The notes: generated from the sequence alone by a model not told the origin. 62,047 nt of DNA from Candidatus Auribacterota bacterium (GCA_026392035.1 JAPLCX010000013.1:1-62047), one strand, 5' to 3'; positions 16,513-25,808 are shown, numbered from the stretch's first letter. Numbers and translations: made by a program.

Positions 16513-16684
16513 ACGGAGGCACGGAGAACACGGAGGGGATTTAAGATAGCGACCACTGGATACACTGAAATTCACAGAAAACATACCATCCCTGTTTCAG
16601 TGCCTTCAGTGCCCTCAGTGGTTATTCCCAATAATCGAGGCGCTTACTCCGTGCCCCTGCCTGCCGGCAGGCAGGTCCGTGGTG
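16513..16684. repeat. Compound nested array: CACGGAG outer words, CACTGA inner words, 20-base palindrome
   Basis: The left outer arm (CACCACGGAGGCACGGAG) is the exact reverse complement of the right outer arm once the palindrome at 16656-16675 is removed. Inside lies a second pair: CCACTGG, CACTGA and CACAGA words on the left, TCAGTG words ending CTCAGTGG on the right. A very similar compound occurs at 38101-38284. Confidence 0.85.
16656..16675. repeat. 20-base perfect palindrome CCTGCCTGCCGGCAGGCAGG (copy 1)
   Basis: It interrupts the right outer arm of the compound array: removing these 20 bases restores CTCCGTGCCTCCGTGGTG, which matches the left arm perfectly. Identical copies lie at 38252-38271 and 52513-52532. 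Confidence 0.9.
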
Positions 16685-16691
16685 AAAAACC

Positions 16692-17792
16692 CTATTTATA
16701 AAAATCCACCACCGCCTTCGCCACTTCCTCGATCTGCCCCTGGGCAAGCTCGGGGTGTATCGGAAGCGCCAGGGTTTCTTCGGCGGCCTTCTCGGACTCG
16801 GGCATGTCGCCCTTCTTATACCCCAGCGCCGTGAAGCACTCCTGGAGGTGGAGCGGCAGGGGGTAGTAGATCGCCGATCCTATCCCTCTGGACCCGAGGT
16901 AGTTCATGAGCTTATCGCGCGCGCTCACTCGCACCACGTACTGGTTGTACACATGGCGGACATAGGGGAGATCGTACGGGGTGACCACCGCGCTCCCCAT
17001 AAAAAGCTCATTGTAGAGCCGCGCATTGGCCCGCCTTTTCTCGGTCCACTCCTCAAGATGCTTTGCCTTCACCAGGAGCACGGCAGCCTGGAGTTCGTCG
17101 AGCCTGCTGTTGTAGCCAACCACCTTATGGAAGTACCTCGGCTTCGCACCGTGCTCGCGGAGAATCCTGAGGTTTTCGGCAACCCTCTGGTCGTGGGTGA
17201 AGAGCATCCCCCCGTCTCCCATGCCGCTCAGATTTTTTGTCGGATAAAAGCTCAGGCAGCCGACGTCGCCCAGCGCCCCGACCCGCTTCCCCTTGTACTC
17301 GGCGCCGATGCTCTGGCAGGCGTCCTCGATTATCTTGACACCCCACTCCTTTGAGAGGGCGATGAGCGGCTCCATTTCAGCGGGTTGACCGTACAGGTGG
17401 ACGGGAATGATCGCCCTGGTCCGCACGCTCAATTTCTTCTCAACCTTGCGGGCGTCAATATTGCAGGTGCGCGGGTCAATATCCACAAACACGGGCGTCG
17501 CTCCCACGAGCACGATCGCGCTCGCGGTGGCAAAAAAACTGTAGGCGGTGGTGATCACCTCGTGCCCGGGGCCCGTCCCCACTGCCCTGAGCGCCAGAAT
17601 CAGCGCGTCTGTGCCGGACGCGCACCCGACGGCGCAGGGAACATCAAGGTACCGGGCGAGGGTCTTCTCCAGTGCGGCCACGCGCTCTCCCAGCACGTAT
17701 TTCCCGCTGCGCGCGACATCGAGAATCGTCTTTTCCAACTCCGGCTGCAATTTTTTATACTGTGCGACAATATCTAAGAAAGGCACCGCCAT
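16692..17792 (-). CDS. DegT/DnrJ/EryC1/StrS-family PLP aminotransferase
   Basis: The protein (366 aa from the ATG at 17792) has the sugar-aminotransferase pattern: GCASGTDAL near 57-65 for cofactor binding, a DACQS segment near 160, and the lysine in FYPTKNLSGMGDGG near 184-197 that forms the Schiff base with PLP. It transfers an amino group to a keto-sugar nucleotide. It lies downstream of an epimerase and two UDP-sugar dehydrogenases on the same strand, so it probably serves synthesis of an amino-sugar or diacetamido-uronic acid for surface polysaccharide (WbpE-like). The substrate is inferred from context. The ATG at 17792 is preferred over 17798 by spacing to GGAGG. Confidence 0.88.
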   Translation of the reverse strand: MAVPFLDIVAQYKKLQPELEKTILDVARSGKYVLGERVAALEKTLARYLDVPCAVGCASGTDALILALRAVGTGPGHEVITTAYSFFATASAIVLVGATPVFVDIDPRTCNIDARKVEKKLSVRTRAIIPVHLYGQPAEMEPLIALSKEWGVKIIEDACQSIGAEYKGKRVGALGDVGCLSFYPTKNLSGMGDGGMLFTHDQRVAENLRILREHGAKPRYFHKVVGYNSRLDELQAAVLLVKAKHLEEWTEKRRANARLYNELFMGSAVVTPYDLPYVRHVYNQYVVRVSARDKLMNYLGSRGIGSAIYYPLPLHLQECFTALGYKKGDMPESEKAAEETLALPIHPELAQGQIEEVAKAVVDFYK

Positions 17793-17845
17793 GGCCATTC
17801 CCCTCCCCGAATAATTTTCTCACCCCTGAGCGGGCGCTCATCCCT

Positions 17846-18805
17846 TTAACTCGCCTTCGCGCTCGCGCGGTGCTGCGTATAGTATGCCGCCGCACGGCGC
17901 AACCCGTCTTTGAGGCTGACAGACGGCGTGAAGCCAAGCTTCTCCCGCGCCCTCGTGATATCGGCCAGGGAATGTCGCACATCCCCCGGCCTCGGCTTCC
18001 CGTAGCGCGGCGCCGCGTGAACCCCGAGGATCTCCTGTATGAGACGGAGGAGATCGTTGATCGAAATGGCCTCCCCGCACGCGATATTCATAACCTCGCC
18101 GCCCGGCAGCGCCGCCTCGCAGGCGAGCAGATTCGCCTCAGCGACATTTTTCACGAAGGTGAAATCCCTGCTCTGGTTACCGTCGCCGTCAATCACCGGC
18201 TCCCCACCCCCGCAGAGCGCGTTGAAGAAATTGGGGATCACCGCCGCGTACTGCGAGCGCGGATCCTGCCGCGGGCCAAACACGTTGAAATACCTGAGGG
18301 CGACACAGCTCAGTCCGTAGAGGCGGCTGAACACCGCGCAGTAGTACTCCCCGGCAAGCTTCCCCACCGCGTAGGGTGACAGCGGGCGCGGCGCCATGTC
18401 TTCCTGTTTCGGCAGCGCCGGGCTGTCCCCGTACACCGACGACGATGAGGCACAGACGACGCGCCCCACACCCGCATCCCTCGCCGCGAGGAGCAGGTTG
18501 AGCGTCCCATCCACGTTCACCTGATGGGCCGTGAGGGGATCGTCTATCGAGCGGACGACAGAAGGGAGGGCTGCCTGATGCAACACGCAGCCGCATCCGG
18601 ATACGGCCCGGGCGACGGTATCGAAGTCCCTGATGTCGCCCTCAATGAGCTCGACCGCATCGGAAAGCCCTTCCAGGTTCTCCCTCCGTCCCGTGGAGAA
18701 ATTATCGAGAACCCTGACGCGCTTGCCCGCATTGAGCAGGTGATCGACGATGTTCGAGCCGATGAAGCCGGCACCACCCGTGACCAGGTAGATATCGTTG
18801 CCCAT
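17846..18805 (-). CDS. NAD-dependent sugar epimerase (WbpP/GalE-like)
   Basis: The 319-residue extended SDR protein has the NAD loop GGAGFIGS near 8-15, the catalytic triad with SSSSVYG near 122-128 and YAVGK near 147-151, and the RYFNVFGPRQDP segment typical of UDP-N-acetylglucosamine or glucuronate 4-epimerases. It should invert C4 of a UDP-hexose in the cytoplasm. Its neighbours (UDP-sugar dehydrogenases upstream, aminotransferase downstream) place it in a nucleotide-sugar pathway for lipopolysaccharide or capsule. Exact substrate is not decided by sequence alone. Confidence 0.88.
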   Translation of the reverse strand: MGNDIYLVTGGAGFIGSNIVDHLLNAGKRVRVLDNFSTGRRENLEGLSDAVELIEGDIRDFDTVARAVSGCGCVLHQAALPSVVRSIDDPLTAHQVNVDGTLNLLLAARDAGVGRVVCASSSSVYGDSPALPKQEDMAPRPLSPYAVGKLAGEYYCAVFSRLYGLSCVALRYFNVFGPRQDPRSQYAAVIPNFFNALCGGGEPVIDGDGNQSRDFTFVKNVAEANLLACEAALPGGEVMNIACGEAISINDLLRLIQEILGVHAAPRYGKPRPGDVRHSLADITRAREKLGFTPSVSLKDGLRRAAAYYTQHRASAKAS

Positions 18806-18870
18806 GCAATCCCTAGCTTGATGTATTAATCAACCGCTGATAGCGCGCCTACTCGCCTTTAATGTTTTCT

Positions 18871-19006
18871 ATCCACGGATTGCGCGGATTGCAACCACAA
18901 CAAAAAGTTGAAAGCATACGGTTTAAAGCGTAACTGCATCCTTTTGCTTCCAGCTTTAAACTTTAGGCTGTTTTTGCATCCGTGAAAATCAGTGTAATCC
19001 GTGGAT
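18871..19006. repeat. Nested array: GGATT outer words, CTTTAAA inner words
   Basis: ATCCACGGAT at 18871-18880 is perfectly complementary to ATCCGTGGAT ending at 19006, each followed inward by further GGATT/AATCC words. The loop contains a second pair, AAAGTTGAAAG with TTTAAAG on the left and CTTTAAACTTT on the right. The array fills the spacer between the epimerase and the UDP-sugar dehydrogenase. Confidence 0.8.
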
Positions 19007-19007
19007 G

Positions 19008-20315
19008 CTAGATGCTCACCACTTTTTTCTTCCGCAGGCCCTTCGGTACCGCGCGCGTCGCGTTACGGGTATCAACCACAAGCGACGCGTGCCGCACAAT
19101 CACATCATAGTCAAAGCAGCTGTGGTCAGTGACAATCACCACGCAGTCCTGCTGCCGGAGCACCCGGGGAGAAAGCCGCGTCGAGATGAAGCGCCTGCCG
19201 CCGAGATCGAGGGTGCGGACATACGGGTCTGCATATAAAACGCGGGCGCCATTCCTCACCAGGACGCGCATGATCACGAGCGCCGGCGACTCCCTCGTGT
19301 CGCCCACATTCCGCTTGTACGCCGCGCCGAGGATCATGATCTTCGCCCCCCTCAGGCACAATCCGCGACGGTTCAACGACTCGCTGATCACCCCGCAGAC
19401 GTGTTCCGGCATGCGGGCATTGATCTCCGCCGCAACCTCGATCAGGCGCGCTTCAACGTCGTACACCCGTGCCTTCCAGGAGAGGTAGATCGGATCAATG
19501 GGCAGACAGTGGCCCCCCAGGCCGGGGCCCGGGTAAAAAGGCATGAACCCGAAGGGCTTTGTCGCCGCGGCCTCGATAACCTCCCACACGTCTATGCCCA
19601 TCCTCTTGCAGATGAGCGCCATTTCGTTGACCATCGCAATATTCACGCTGCGGAAGGTGTTCTCAAGAAGTTTCGCCATCTCAGCAACGCGGGTGGATGA
19701 GACGGGGTGCACCCGTTCGAGCACCTGCCCGTAGAGCAGGCAGGCGAGCGCGGTGCACCGCCTCGTCACACCTCCGATGATCTTCGTGATATTCTTCGTC
19801 GTGTGGAGGGCGTTTCCGGGATCCACGCGCTCAGGTGAAAACGCGAGGAAAAAATCGCGCCCCACCCTCCCCCCGCCCCTCTCCAGCAAGGGGAGGACCA
19901 GCTCGTCGCAGGTGCCCGGATAAGTGGTGCTCTCGAGCACAATCAGCTGCTCCCGTCCCATCCGCGTTGATATTTCCTCGACCGCGCTCATGATGTAGGA
20001 GAGATCTGGATCTTTCGTTTTCCTCAGCGGCGTCGGGACGCAGATGATGATGGCATCAGCACGCTCAAGCGTCCCGCAATCACCAGTAACCCGGAGCCTC
20101 TGCCTCCTGATCAAGGGTTCCAGCTCCTCGCCCGGCACATCCTGAACGTAGGATTTACCCTTGCGGAGCATGGCGGCCTTCGAGCGGTCAACCTCGATCC
20201 CCGTCACCGGGAAGCCTGCCTTCGCGAACTCCACGGCGAGCGGCAGGCCGACGTACCCCAATCCAATGATGGCAACCCTGGCTCTCTTCTGCTCGATTTT
20301 CCTCTGCAGTGCCAT
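19008..20315 (-). CDS. UDP-N-acetylglucosamine 6-dehydrogenase-like (WbpA/WecC family)
   Basis: The protein (435 aa from the ATG at 20315) has the N-terminal NAD fold (IGLGYVGLPLA), the catalytic Cys in GLGGHCLPIDP near 266-276, and the C-terminal UDP-binding domain with GAAYKRNVGDTRESP. This set marks the UDP-HexNAc dehydrogenase branch. It oxidises the C6 alcohol of a UDP-sugar to the acid with two NAD. An in-frame ATG further upstream at 20429 would add a 38-residue tail made only of repeat-encoded Pro/Lys/Ser residues, so it is rejected as the usual start. It lies directly after ugd in the same direction. Confidence 0.9.
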   Translation of the reverse strand: MALQRKIEQKRARVAIIGLGYVGLPLAVEFAKAGFPVTGIEVDRSKAAMLRKGKSYVQDVPGEELEPLIRRQRLRVTGDCGTLERADAIIICVPTPLRKTKDPDLSYIMSAVEEISTRMGREQLIVLESTTYPGTCDELVLPLLERGGGRVGRDFFLAFSPERVDPGNALHTTKNITKIIGGVTRRCTALACLLYGQVLERVHPVSSTRVAEMAKLLENTFRSVNIAMVNEMALICKRMGIDVWEVIEAAATKPFGFMPFYPGPGLGGHCLPIDPIYLSWKARVYDVEARLIEVAAEINARMPEHVCGVISESLNRRGLCLRGAKIMILGAAYKRNVGDTRESPALVIMRVLVRNGARVLYADPYVRTLDLGGRRFISTRLSPRVLRQQDCVVIVTDHSCFDYDVIVRHASLVVDTRNATRAVPKGLRKKKVVSI

Positions 20316-20319
20316 TGCT

Positions 20320-20428
20320 CGGGATTTGGGCTTTGGGATTCCTTTGGGATCTGGGATTTGGGATTTGCCCTGTGGGATTTTGGCTTTGGGATTCCTTTGG
20401 GATTTGGGATTTGGGATTTGGGATTTCA
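20320..20428. repeat. TTGGGAT heptamer array (inverse of AAATCCC)
   Basis: About a dozen imperfect TTGGGAT/TTTGGGA words fill the spacer between the UDP-HexNAc dehydrogenase and ugd. The reverse complement is the AAATCCC word seen at 1181 and 12397. The array is open in the reading frame of the dehydrogenase back to an ATG at 20429. Confidence 0.8.
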
Positions 20429-20430
20429 TA

Positions 20431-21723
20431 CTACCTTCCTATGCTCTTATAGATAAACCCCTTCTCTTCCACCTTCTCCGGATCGAAGATATTGCGCCCA
20501 TCTATGATGATCGGGTGCGTCATGAGCGCCCGGATCCTGTCGAGGCTCATCTGCCTGAACTCATCCCACTCCGTCACGATCACGAGGGCATCGCTCCCGC
20601 GGGCCGCCTCGTACGGATTTTTGCAAAATTTTACGCCTGCGAGCATCTTCCGCGCGACACCCATGGCCTTCGGGTCGTACGCCTTGATCGTCGCCCCCTC
20701 CCGCTGGAGCTCCGCAATGATATCCACGGATGGCGCGCTGCGCATGTCATCAGTGTTGGGCTTGAAGGCGAGGCCGAGGATGCCGATAACCTTATCCTTC
20801 ACGATCCACAGGGCCTCCTCGATCTTCTTCACGAATCTGCTGCGCTGCTCCCTGTTGATCTTCTCAACGATCTTGAGCAGCTCAAAATTGTATCCCAACT
20901 CCTCGGTGATCTTGATGAACGCGGCCACATCCTTGGGGAAGCAGGAGCCGCCATACCCGATGCCCGCGCTGAGGAACGCCCTGCCGATCCTCTTGTCCAG
21001 CCCCATCCCCTCCACCACCTTCATCACATTCGCGCCCGACATCTCGCAGATATGGGCGAGGGCGTTGGCAAATGAAATCTTCAGGGCGAGAAATGAGTTC
21101 GATGCGTGCTTGATGATCTCAGCCGATTTTATGTCCGTCACGATCACGGGCGCCTTGAGCGGAGCGTAGAGCTCCTTGAGGAGCTTCGCCGCCCGCTTTG
21201 AGGAGACGCCGATCACGATCCTGTCGGGGTGCATGGTATCGTCCACCGCTGATCCCTCCCTGAGGAACTCAGGGTTTGACGCAATATCGAAATCCACGTT
21301 CTTTCTATTGTAGCGCTTGATCGTCTCGGCGACCTTCTCGCCGGTCTTCACGGGGACGGTGCTCTTGTCAACGATGAGCCTGTAGCCATCCATGTTTTCG
21401 GCAACCGTGCGCGCGACGATTGCCACCGAGCTCAGGTCAGCGGTCCCGTCCGCCTTCGGCGGAGTGCTCACCGCAATGAAGATGATTTCCGACGACTTCA
21501 CCCCCTGGGGGATACTCGTGCTGAAGGAGAGCCTTCCCGCCCTGGCGTTGCGCCGTATGATCTCGTCCAACCCGGGCTCGTAAATCGGGACATTCCCTTT
21601 CTTGAGCATCTTTACCTTTTCCACGTCGCTGTCCACACAGACCACCTTGTTCTTCATGTCCGCGAGGCACGCGCCGGTGACGAGGCCGACGTAGCCCGCG
21701 CCGATAATGCACACTTTTTTCAT
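20431..21723 (-). CDS. ugd: UDP-glucose 6-dehydrogenase
   Basis: The 430-residue protein begins MKKVCIIGAGYVGLVTG, with GGAGG five bases before the ATG at 21723. The catalytic Cys lies in GYGGSCFPKD near 255-264, and GLAFKPNTDDMR near 315-326 belongs to the UDP-binding half. It makes UDP-glucuronate from UDP-glucose, a precursor of surface polysaccharides. It sits downstream of lptD, separated by a hairpin-bearing spacer, and upstream of the second dehydrogenase, so the group may be cotranscribed for envelope assembly. Confidence 0.94.
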   Translation of the reverse strand: MKKVCIIGAGYVGLVTGACLADMKNKVVCVDSDVEKVKMLKKGNVPIYEPGLDEIIRRNARAGRLSFSTSIPQGVKSSEIIFIAVSTPPKADGTADLSSVAIVARTVAENMDGYRLIVDKSTVPVKTGEKVAETIKRYNRKNVDFDIASNPEFLREGSAVDDTMHPDRIVIGVSSKRAAKLLKELYAPLKAPVIVTDIKSAEIIKHASNSFLALKISFANALAHICEMSGANVMKVVEGMGLDKRIGRAFLSAGIGYGGSCFPKDVAAFIKITEELGYNFELLKIVEKINREQRSRFVKKIEEALWIVKDKVIGILGLAFKPNTDDMRSAPSVDIIAELQREGATIKAYDPKAMGVARKMLAGVKFCKNPYEAARGSDALVIVTEWDEFRQMSLDRIRALMTHPIIIDGRNIFDPEKVEEKGFIYKSIGR

Positions 21724-21770
21724 TCTTTCCTCCAATCCATACGCTCGTTCACGCTCAACTCATTCGTCAG

Positions 21771-21812
21771 GGCCGACCACCGCCAAGGACAGACGAGCTG
21801 TCCCATTCGGCC
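21771..21812 (-). terminator. Nested hairpin between lptD and ugd
   Basis: GGACAG at 21787-21792 pairs with CTGTCC at 21798-21803, enclosed by GGCCGA at 21771-21776 and TCGGCC at 21807-21812. No T-run follows on the minus strand, so termination is uncertain. Confidence 0.3.
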
Positions 21813-21845
21813 AGGCTCCTCCAGGATGCACGCTGATGCGGGGGG

Positions 21846-24581
21846 TCAGAAACGGACATCGAGAGGAACATTTGGATAGGCGTCAAGGTAGAGGAGCACG
21901 AAGAAGCCCACGCTGGACTTCCTTCTCCCCTTGTACCTGACGGTAAATGCCGCTTCCCATTCATGGAGATCCCTGAAGAGGGACCACTCGCCCTCCTCAA
22001 AGGTGCCGTCGGCAGTTTCGAATCTCAGGTATGTCCTCGCCGCCCAGTCGTCATTCAGCTGAAGGTTGAACTCCGTAGTCCAGAGGTTGCTGTCATTCAC
22101 GAGATACCGCTGGCCAAGGGCGAGGCTCACAAGGTCGTTCCGGTACACGTAGTAATCGGTATTGAACTCATCGAGCCGGCCCCTCACGGGGTTGATGTAT
22201 GTTTCGAAATCCAGTTTCTGCCAGTCTATCGGGCGGAACTCGGCGTCAATGAAGATATCATTGAAGAGCTTCTCAAAGCCGTCCGCAACCTCCGCAGATG
22301 AGTAGTGATCGTCCGCGAACGCCCGGTGGTATTGCCCATCATAGCTGCTCTTGTTCGTCAGCATATCGAGGTATATCTTGATGTCAAAGAGATTGACATC
22401 CTCGCCCTCTCCCCGCTTGGTCTGTAACGCGTTCCGCAGCTCCAGCGTGAACATGCTCGTCTCGTTAAAGAAATCATACTCGTCGAACTGGTACACCTTG
22501 TGCGGGTAACTGCGGGTCGGCCTGCTGTAGTACTGGTAGGTCAGCGTGGGCTCAAACAGGTGCCGCAGCTTGTTGATCTTGAGCGTGCTGTTGTAGTAAT
22601 CCCAGACCTTCCAGAACTTCGTGTCCGCCTGTGCGCCGAGGGTGAAGAGGCCGCGCCAGACGTTCTGGTTTTCCTCTGAGCGCACCAGCTCGGAAATTTC
22701 CTGGTCCGGGACACCGTCGCCATCGGAATCAAACAAGACCCCTGTCCCCTTATAGGCCGGATCGTCCGAGGGCGCCTTCGAATAGAATGTCTCGCGCAGT
22801 CCTGCCCACGGTTTGAAGTTGAGGAACTTGAAATATTTCTTCGGATACGAGATCTCATGGTACGTGTCGATACGGAGGCTCCGGATCGGATCGGGGATCG
22901 GATAGTTGTCAATCTCCTCTTGAGTCATGTTCTCCGCTTGATCCGCGTCGAGAGGGTCGTTTGAGAATACGTAGTTGAAGTTCGTGATCGCCGAGCGGCT
23001 CTGGTAGAAGAACGGCGTCTGGCCGATCCTCTGGTTCACCGCGTCAATGCTGAACTCGGGCAGGCGCTGCACCACCGTGTAGAATTTGTTGAAGCGGGGC
23101 TCGGCCCTCAGGCTCAGCTGGTATTTCTCCGCCGCTTTGGTTATGTCGATGTAGTTCTCCCGCTGGATATCGCCCTCGTACTCTTCCCTGAAGAAGTTGT
23201 CGATAAAATCCTCGTCGCTCTGCATATTGAAGTCGATCGTCATCTTCGTGTCTTCTGAGAAATCCTGCTGGTGCGTGAAGGTCGCGCGGTAGCGATTCTT
23301 GATGTCGAAGTCGGAGTTGAGAACCCAGTCCGGATCCTTGTCGTGCGCGAAGTAGAAGACGGTCTGGCCGCTCGCGCTGGCGCTCGGCAGGTTGTGGTCC
23401 ATGGTGACACCGACGCCCAGGCCGTTTTTCGTCCGGTAATCGACGTGAGGGGTGATCCGTATGTTCTTCGTCTTGTACACGTCAAACGCGGTCAGCATGA
23501 AGAAGCCCCAGTCGCTGTTGAAGCCCGGGACGAAGTTGTAGGGGGACTCGTCGTCGGTGAGCGAATACTTCGCGTAGGGGCTCCAGAAGACCGGCGTCTC
23601 GTAGAGGTACATGACCGCATTGTGGGCGACCACGCTGTCGCCGGGGTAGATGTAGATATTCTTCGCCCGCATGCTCGTGTGGGGCTTCGAGTAATCGCAG
23701 GTGGTCACGTAGCCGTTCTCAATCTGGTACTCGCTCGCCGATATCCTGCGCACGACCTTGCCGTACCCGTACCACGGCTGGACGTAGGCGTGGCAGTCGG
23801 TGATGTTCCCCTGGCCGCTCTCGAAGTTATAGCGGAGGTTCTTCCCCGTGAGGAACTGGCCCTCTTGAAAGAGACTCACATTGCCCTCGGCGTACGCGTC
23901 ACTCGTATCGAGGTACACGGTGATCTTGTCAGCGGTGAGCTTGGCATCCTTGTACTTTACCACCGCGTTGCCGGTCCCTGTGACGACGTTCTGTTCACGG
24001 TCGAACTCGACGCTGTCGGCGTCTGCGACGATCGGGAGCGCCTTCCCCTCGCGCTCAGCGGTCTCTTCCTCTTTCTCAACGGGGGCGAGTTTATCAATTA
24101 CCGTCCTCCCCTCCGCTGATTCCCGCTTCATCCGCTCGACCTCCTCACGCTCTTCCCTGGCGGAATACGGCGGCGCTTCGGAGGCATCGCGCTCAGCTTC
24201 AACCGCACCCTCGTCCGCCGGCTCCGCAAACTCCTCCCCGCCCTCGAGACTCTTCACCTCTCCCGCAGCAGTGTCAGTGCCTGCTTCAGCCTCCTCGGGC
24301 GCTGCGGCAGATCCTTTCGCATCCGCCCGCGCGGCCTGCACCGCCCCACGCGCAGTCCCCTTCCCTTCCCCGCCGGTGACCGCAGCTGCTGCTTCGCCAG
24401 CCTGAACAGGCCCAGGCTCGACCGCGGGCGTGCTGCTCGCCGCAGCTGCGCGCTCCCTTTCCAGAACCTCCTGGCGCTCAAGCTGCTCCGCCTCGGGATT
24501 TCTTTTGAGATCCCCCTGGGCAAAGAGCGGAGTGGTGCTCATAAGAAAGGAAGATATGAGTAAAACGAGGGCACGCGCCAT
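21846..24581 (-). CDS. lptD: LPS-assembly outer-membrane protein LptD-like
   Basis: The protein (about 911 aa from the ATG at 24581) opens with a signal peptide (MARALVLLISSFLMSTTPLFAQ). A long low-complexity Glu/Ala-rich linker follows to about residue 180. Next comes an OstA/LptA-like beta-jellyroll (VTGTGNAVVKYKDAKLTADKI, then YAEGNV and the ITDCHAY region), then a large beta-barrel rich in aromatic and charged strands. LptD inserts lipopolysaccharide into the outer leaflet. The acidic linker between signal peptide and jellyroll is unusually long. An ATG at 24593 is an alternative start. Confidence 0.85.
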   Translation of the reverse strand: MARALVLLISSFLMSTTPLFAQGDLKRNPEAEQLERQEVLERERAAAASSTPAVEPGPVQAGEAAAAVTGGEGKGTARGAVQAARADAKGSAAAPEEAEAGTDTAAGEVKSLEGGEEFAEPADEGAVEAERDASEAPPYSAREEREEVERMKRESAEGRTVIDKLAPVEKEEETAEREGKALPIVADADSVEFDREQNVVTGTGNAVVKYKDAKLTADKITVYLDTSDAYAEGNVSLFQEGQFLTGKNLRYNFESGQGNITDCHAYVQPWYGYGKVVRRISASEYQIENGYVTTCDYSKPHTSMRAKNIYIYPGDSVVAHNAVMYLYETPVFWSPYAKYSLTDDESPYNFVPGFNSDWGFFMLTAFDVYKTKNIRITPHVDYRTKNGLGVGVTMDHNLPSASASGQTVFYFAHDKDPDWVLNSDFDIKNRYRATFTHQQDFSEDTKMTIDFNMQSDEDFIDNFFREEYEGDIQRENYIDITKAAEKYQLSLRAEPRFNKFYTVVQRLPEFSIDAVNQRIGQTPFFYQSRSAITNFNYVFSNDPLDADQAENMTQEEIDNYPIPDPIRSLRIDTYHEISYPKKYFKFLNFKPWAGLRETFYSKAPSDDPAYKGTGVLFDSDGDGVPDQEISELVRSEENQNVWRGLFTLGAQADTKFWKVWDYYNSTLKINKLRHLFEPTLTYQYYSRPTRSYPHKVYQFDEYDFFNETSMFTLELRNALQTKRGEGEDVNLFDIKIYLDMLTNKSSYDGQYHRAFADDHYSSAEVADGFEKLFNDIFIDAEFRPIDWQKLDFETYINPVRGRLDEFNTDYYVYRNDLVSLALGQRYLVNDSNLWTTEFNLQLNDDWAARTYLRFETADGTFEEGEWSLFRDLHEWEAAFTVRYKGRRKSSVGFFVLLYLDAYPNVPLDVRF

Positions 24582-24695
24582 CACTCCTCCCATAGCGTCT
24601 TTGTATGCAGCTCTCGTGGCCGGGGATATTGATTGCGACGAATCCTGCACATGGTATCACACACCCACTTCATGGCCAACTCTTTTTTGCTCTTT

Positions 24696-24724
24696 TTGAT
24701 AATACTTGCTACAATATATGTCAA
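24696..24724 (-). promoter_or_regulatory. Sigma-70-type promoter for lptD
   Basis: On the minus strand TTGACA (24724-24719) is followed after 17 bases by TATCAA (24701-24696). The -35 box overlaps the stop codon of the ROK gene. A leader of about 100 bases precedes the lptD start. Confidence 0.5.
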
Positions 24725-25656
24725 GCATTTATCTTCTCAAATACTCGTGCCGCGGCGCCGATTACTCCTGCGTCTTCCCCTAAAGCCGCACGCACGATCC
24801 TGACATGCCGGGCAGGAACCTGGAGCGCTCTCTGGCGGACGATCCGGCGCGCGGGATTCAGCAACAGGTTCCCCGCGTTGGCGATGCCTCCGCCGACAAC
24901 AATCACATCGGGATTGAGAAGGTTCACGATGCCTACCATGCACAAGCCGAGGTAGTAACCCGCCTTCTCCCATGCGGCCTTCGCCGCCGCATCCCCTCTC
25001 CTGGCCGCATCGGCAATGGCGATCGGCGTCAGCTCTCTCTGACGCGCGAGCATGCTCCGCTTCCCCCTCATGGCGATCCGGGCGAGACGTACAAGTCCCT
25101 CCCTCCCGATATACCGCTCGAGGCAGCCCCGGTTTCCACAGATGCAGGGCAACCCCTCAGGCTCTACCTGGATATGCCCCAACTCCCCCGCGCTCATGGA
25201 CTCTCCGCGGTAGAGCTCGCCCTCAAACAACAGCCCGCCCCCCACCCCCGTTCCGACAGTGAGGCAGCACACGTTTCGCGCGCCGCGGGCGGCGCCATAC
25301 CTCGATTCGGCGACTGCCATCATGTTCACGTCATTGTCCAGGATGCAGGGCAGCCGCAGCGATTCCTCCATGAAGGCCTTGAGCGGCACGGTCTTCCACA
25401 GGGGGAGATTTGGAGAGACGTGTACGACGCCCCTTGCCACGTCAATACAGCCCGCGCATCCGACGCCGACGCCGCGAATGGTGTTCTTGTCGCCCAGCCC
25501 CGTCGCGGCAGCGGCAATATTTTTGAGGAGCCTCCTCCACGGCAACCGCGGGTCACAGGGGGTGGAAGCCCGCGTGATGATTCTCGCATGGCGGTTCACC
25601 AGCGCGAGCTTGGCTGACGATCCGCCGATATCAACCCCGATAGCGTAGGGTTTCAT
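24721..25656 (-). CDS. ROK-family sugar kinase or glucokinase-like protein
   Basis: The 311-residue protein begins MKPYAIGVDIGGSSAKLALV, with AAAGG upstream of the ATG at 25656. It has the ROK ATP loop near 5-15, the catalytic DNDVNMMA region near 108-115, GTGVGGGLL near 132-140, and the zinc-binding signature CICGNRGCLE near 170-179. It probably phosphorylates glucose or a related sugar. No DNA-binding domain is present, so it is not a ROK repressor. It lies downstream of the peptide transporter genes. Confidence 0.88.
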   Translation of the reverse strand: MKPYAIGVDIGGSSAKLALVNRHARIITRASTPCDPRLPWRRLLKNIAAAATGLGDKNTIRGVGVGCAGCIDVARGVVHVSPNLPLWKTVPLKAFMEESLRLPCILDNDVNMMAVAESRYGAARGARNVCCLTVGTGVGGGLLFEGELYRGESMSAGELGHIQVEPEGLPCICGNRGCLERYIGREGLVRLARIAMRGKRSMLARQRELTPIAIADAARRGDAAAKAAWEKAGYYLGLCMVGIVNLLNPDVIVVGGGIANAGNLLLNPARRIVRQRALQVPARHVRIVRAALGEDAGVIGAAARVFEKINA

Positions 25657-25694
25657 ACCATTTCCTTTCTTGATCACACATGCCGATTAATAAA

Positions 25695-25808
25695 GAAACT
25701 CGAAACTCGAAACCCGAAACAAACCCAAAACACAAAACTGATAAATCATATTCGCTTGTTTGGGATTTCGAGTTTTGGATTTGTTTAGAGTTTAGTATTT
25801 AGAGTTTC
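25695..25808. repeat. GAAACTC / GAGTTTC long imperfect stem
   Basis: The left arm is built of GAAACTC, GAAACCC and AAACCCAAAAC words; the right arm of TTTGGGATTTCGAG, TTTGGATTTG and GAGTTTAG words. The arms are reverse complements in outline, separated by about 20 bases. The right end touches the stop codon of the OppB-like gene. Confidence 0.8.

Noticed and set aside
20320-20428. CRISPR array
   Set aside because: The repeats are short (seven bases), imperfect and without spacers of constant length. No cas genes are nearby. The other word arrays fail for the same reasons.
19008-20429. N-terminal 38-residue extension of the UDP-HexNAc dehydrogenase as the main product
   Set aside because: The extension is encoded only by the heptamer array, lacks a ribosome-binding site, and the family begins at the later ATG (20315); it is kept only as a possible switchable form.
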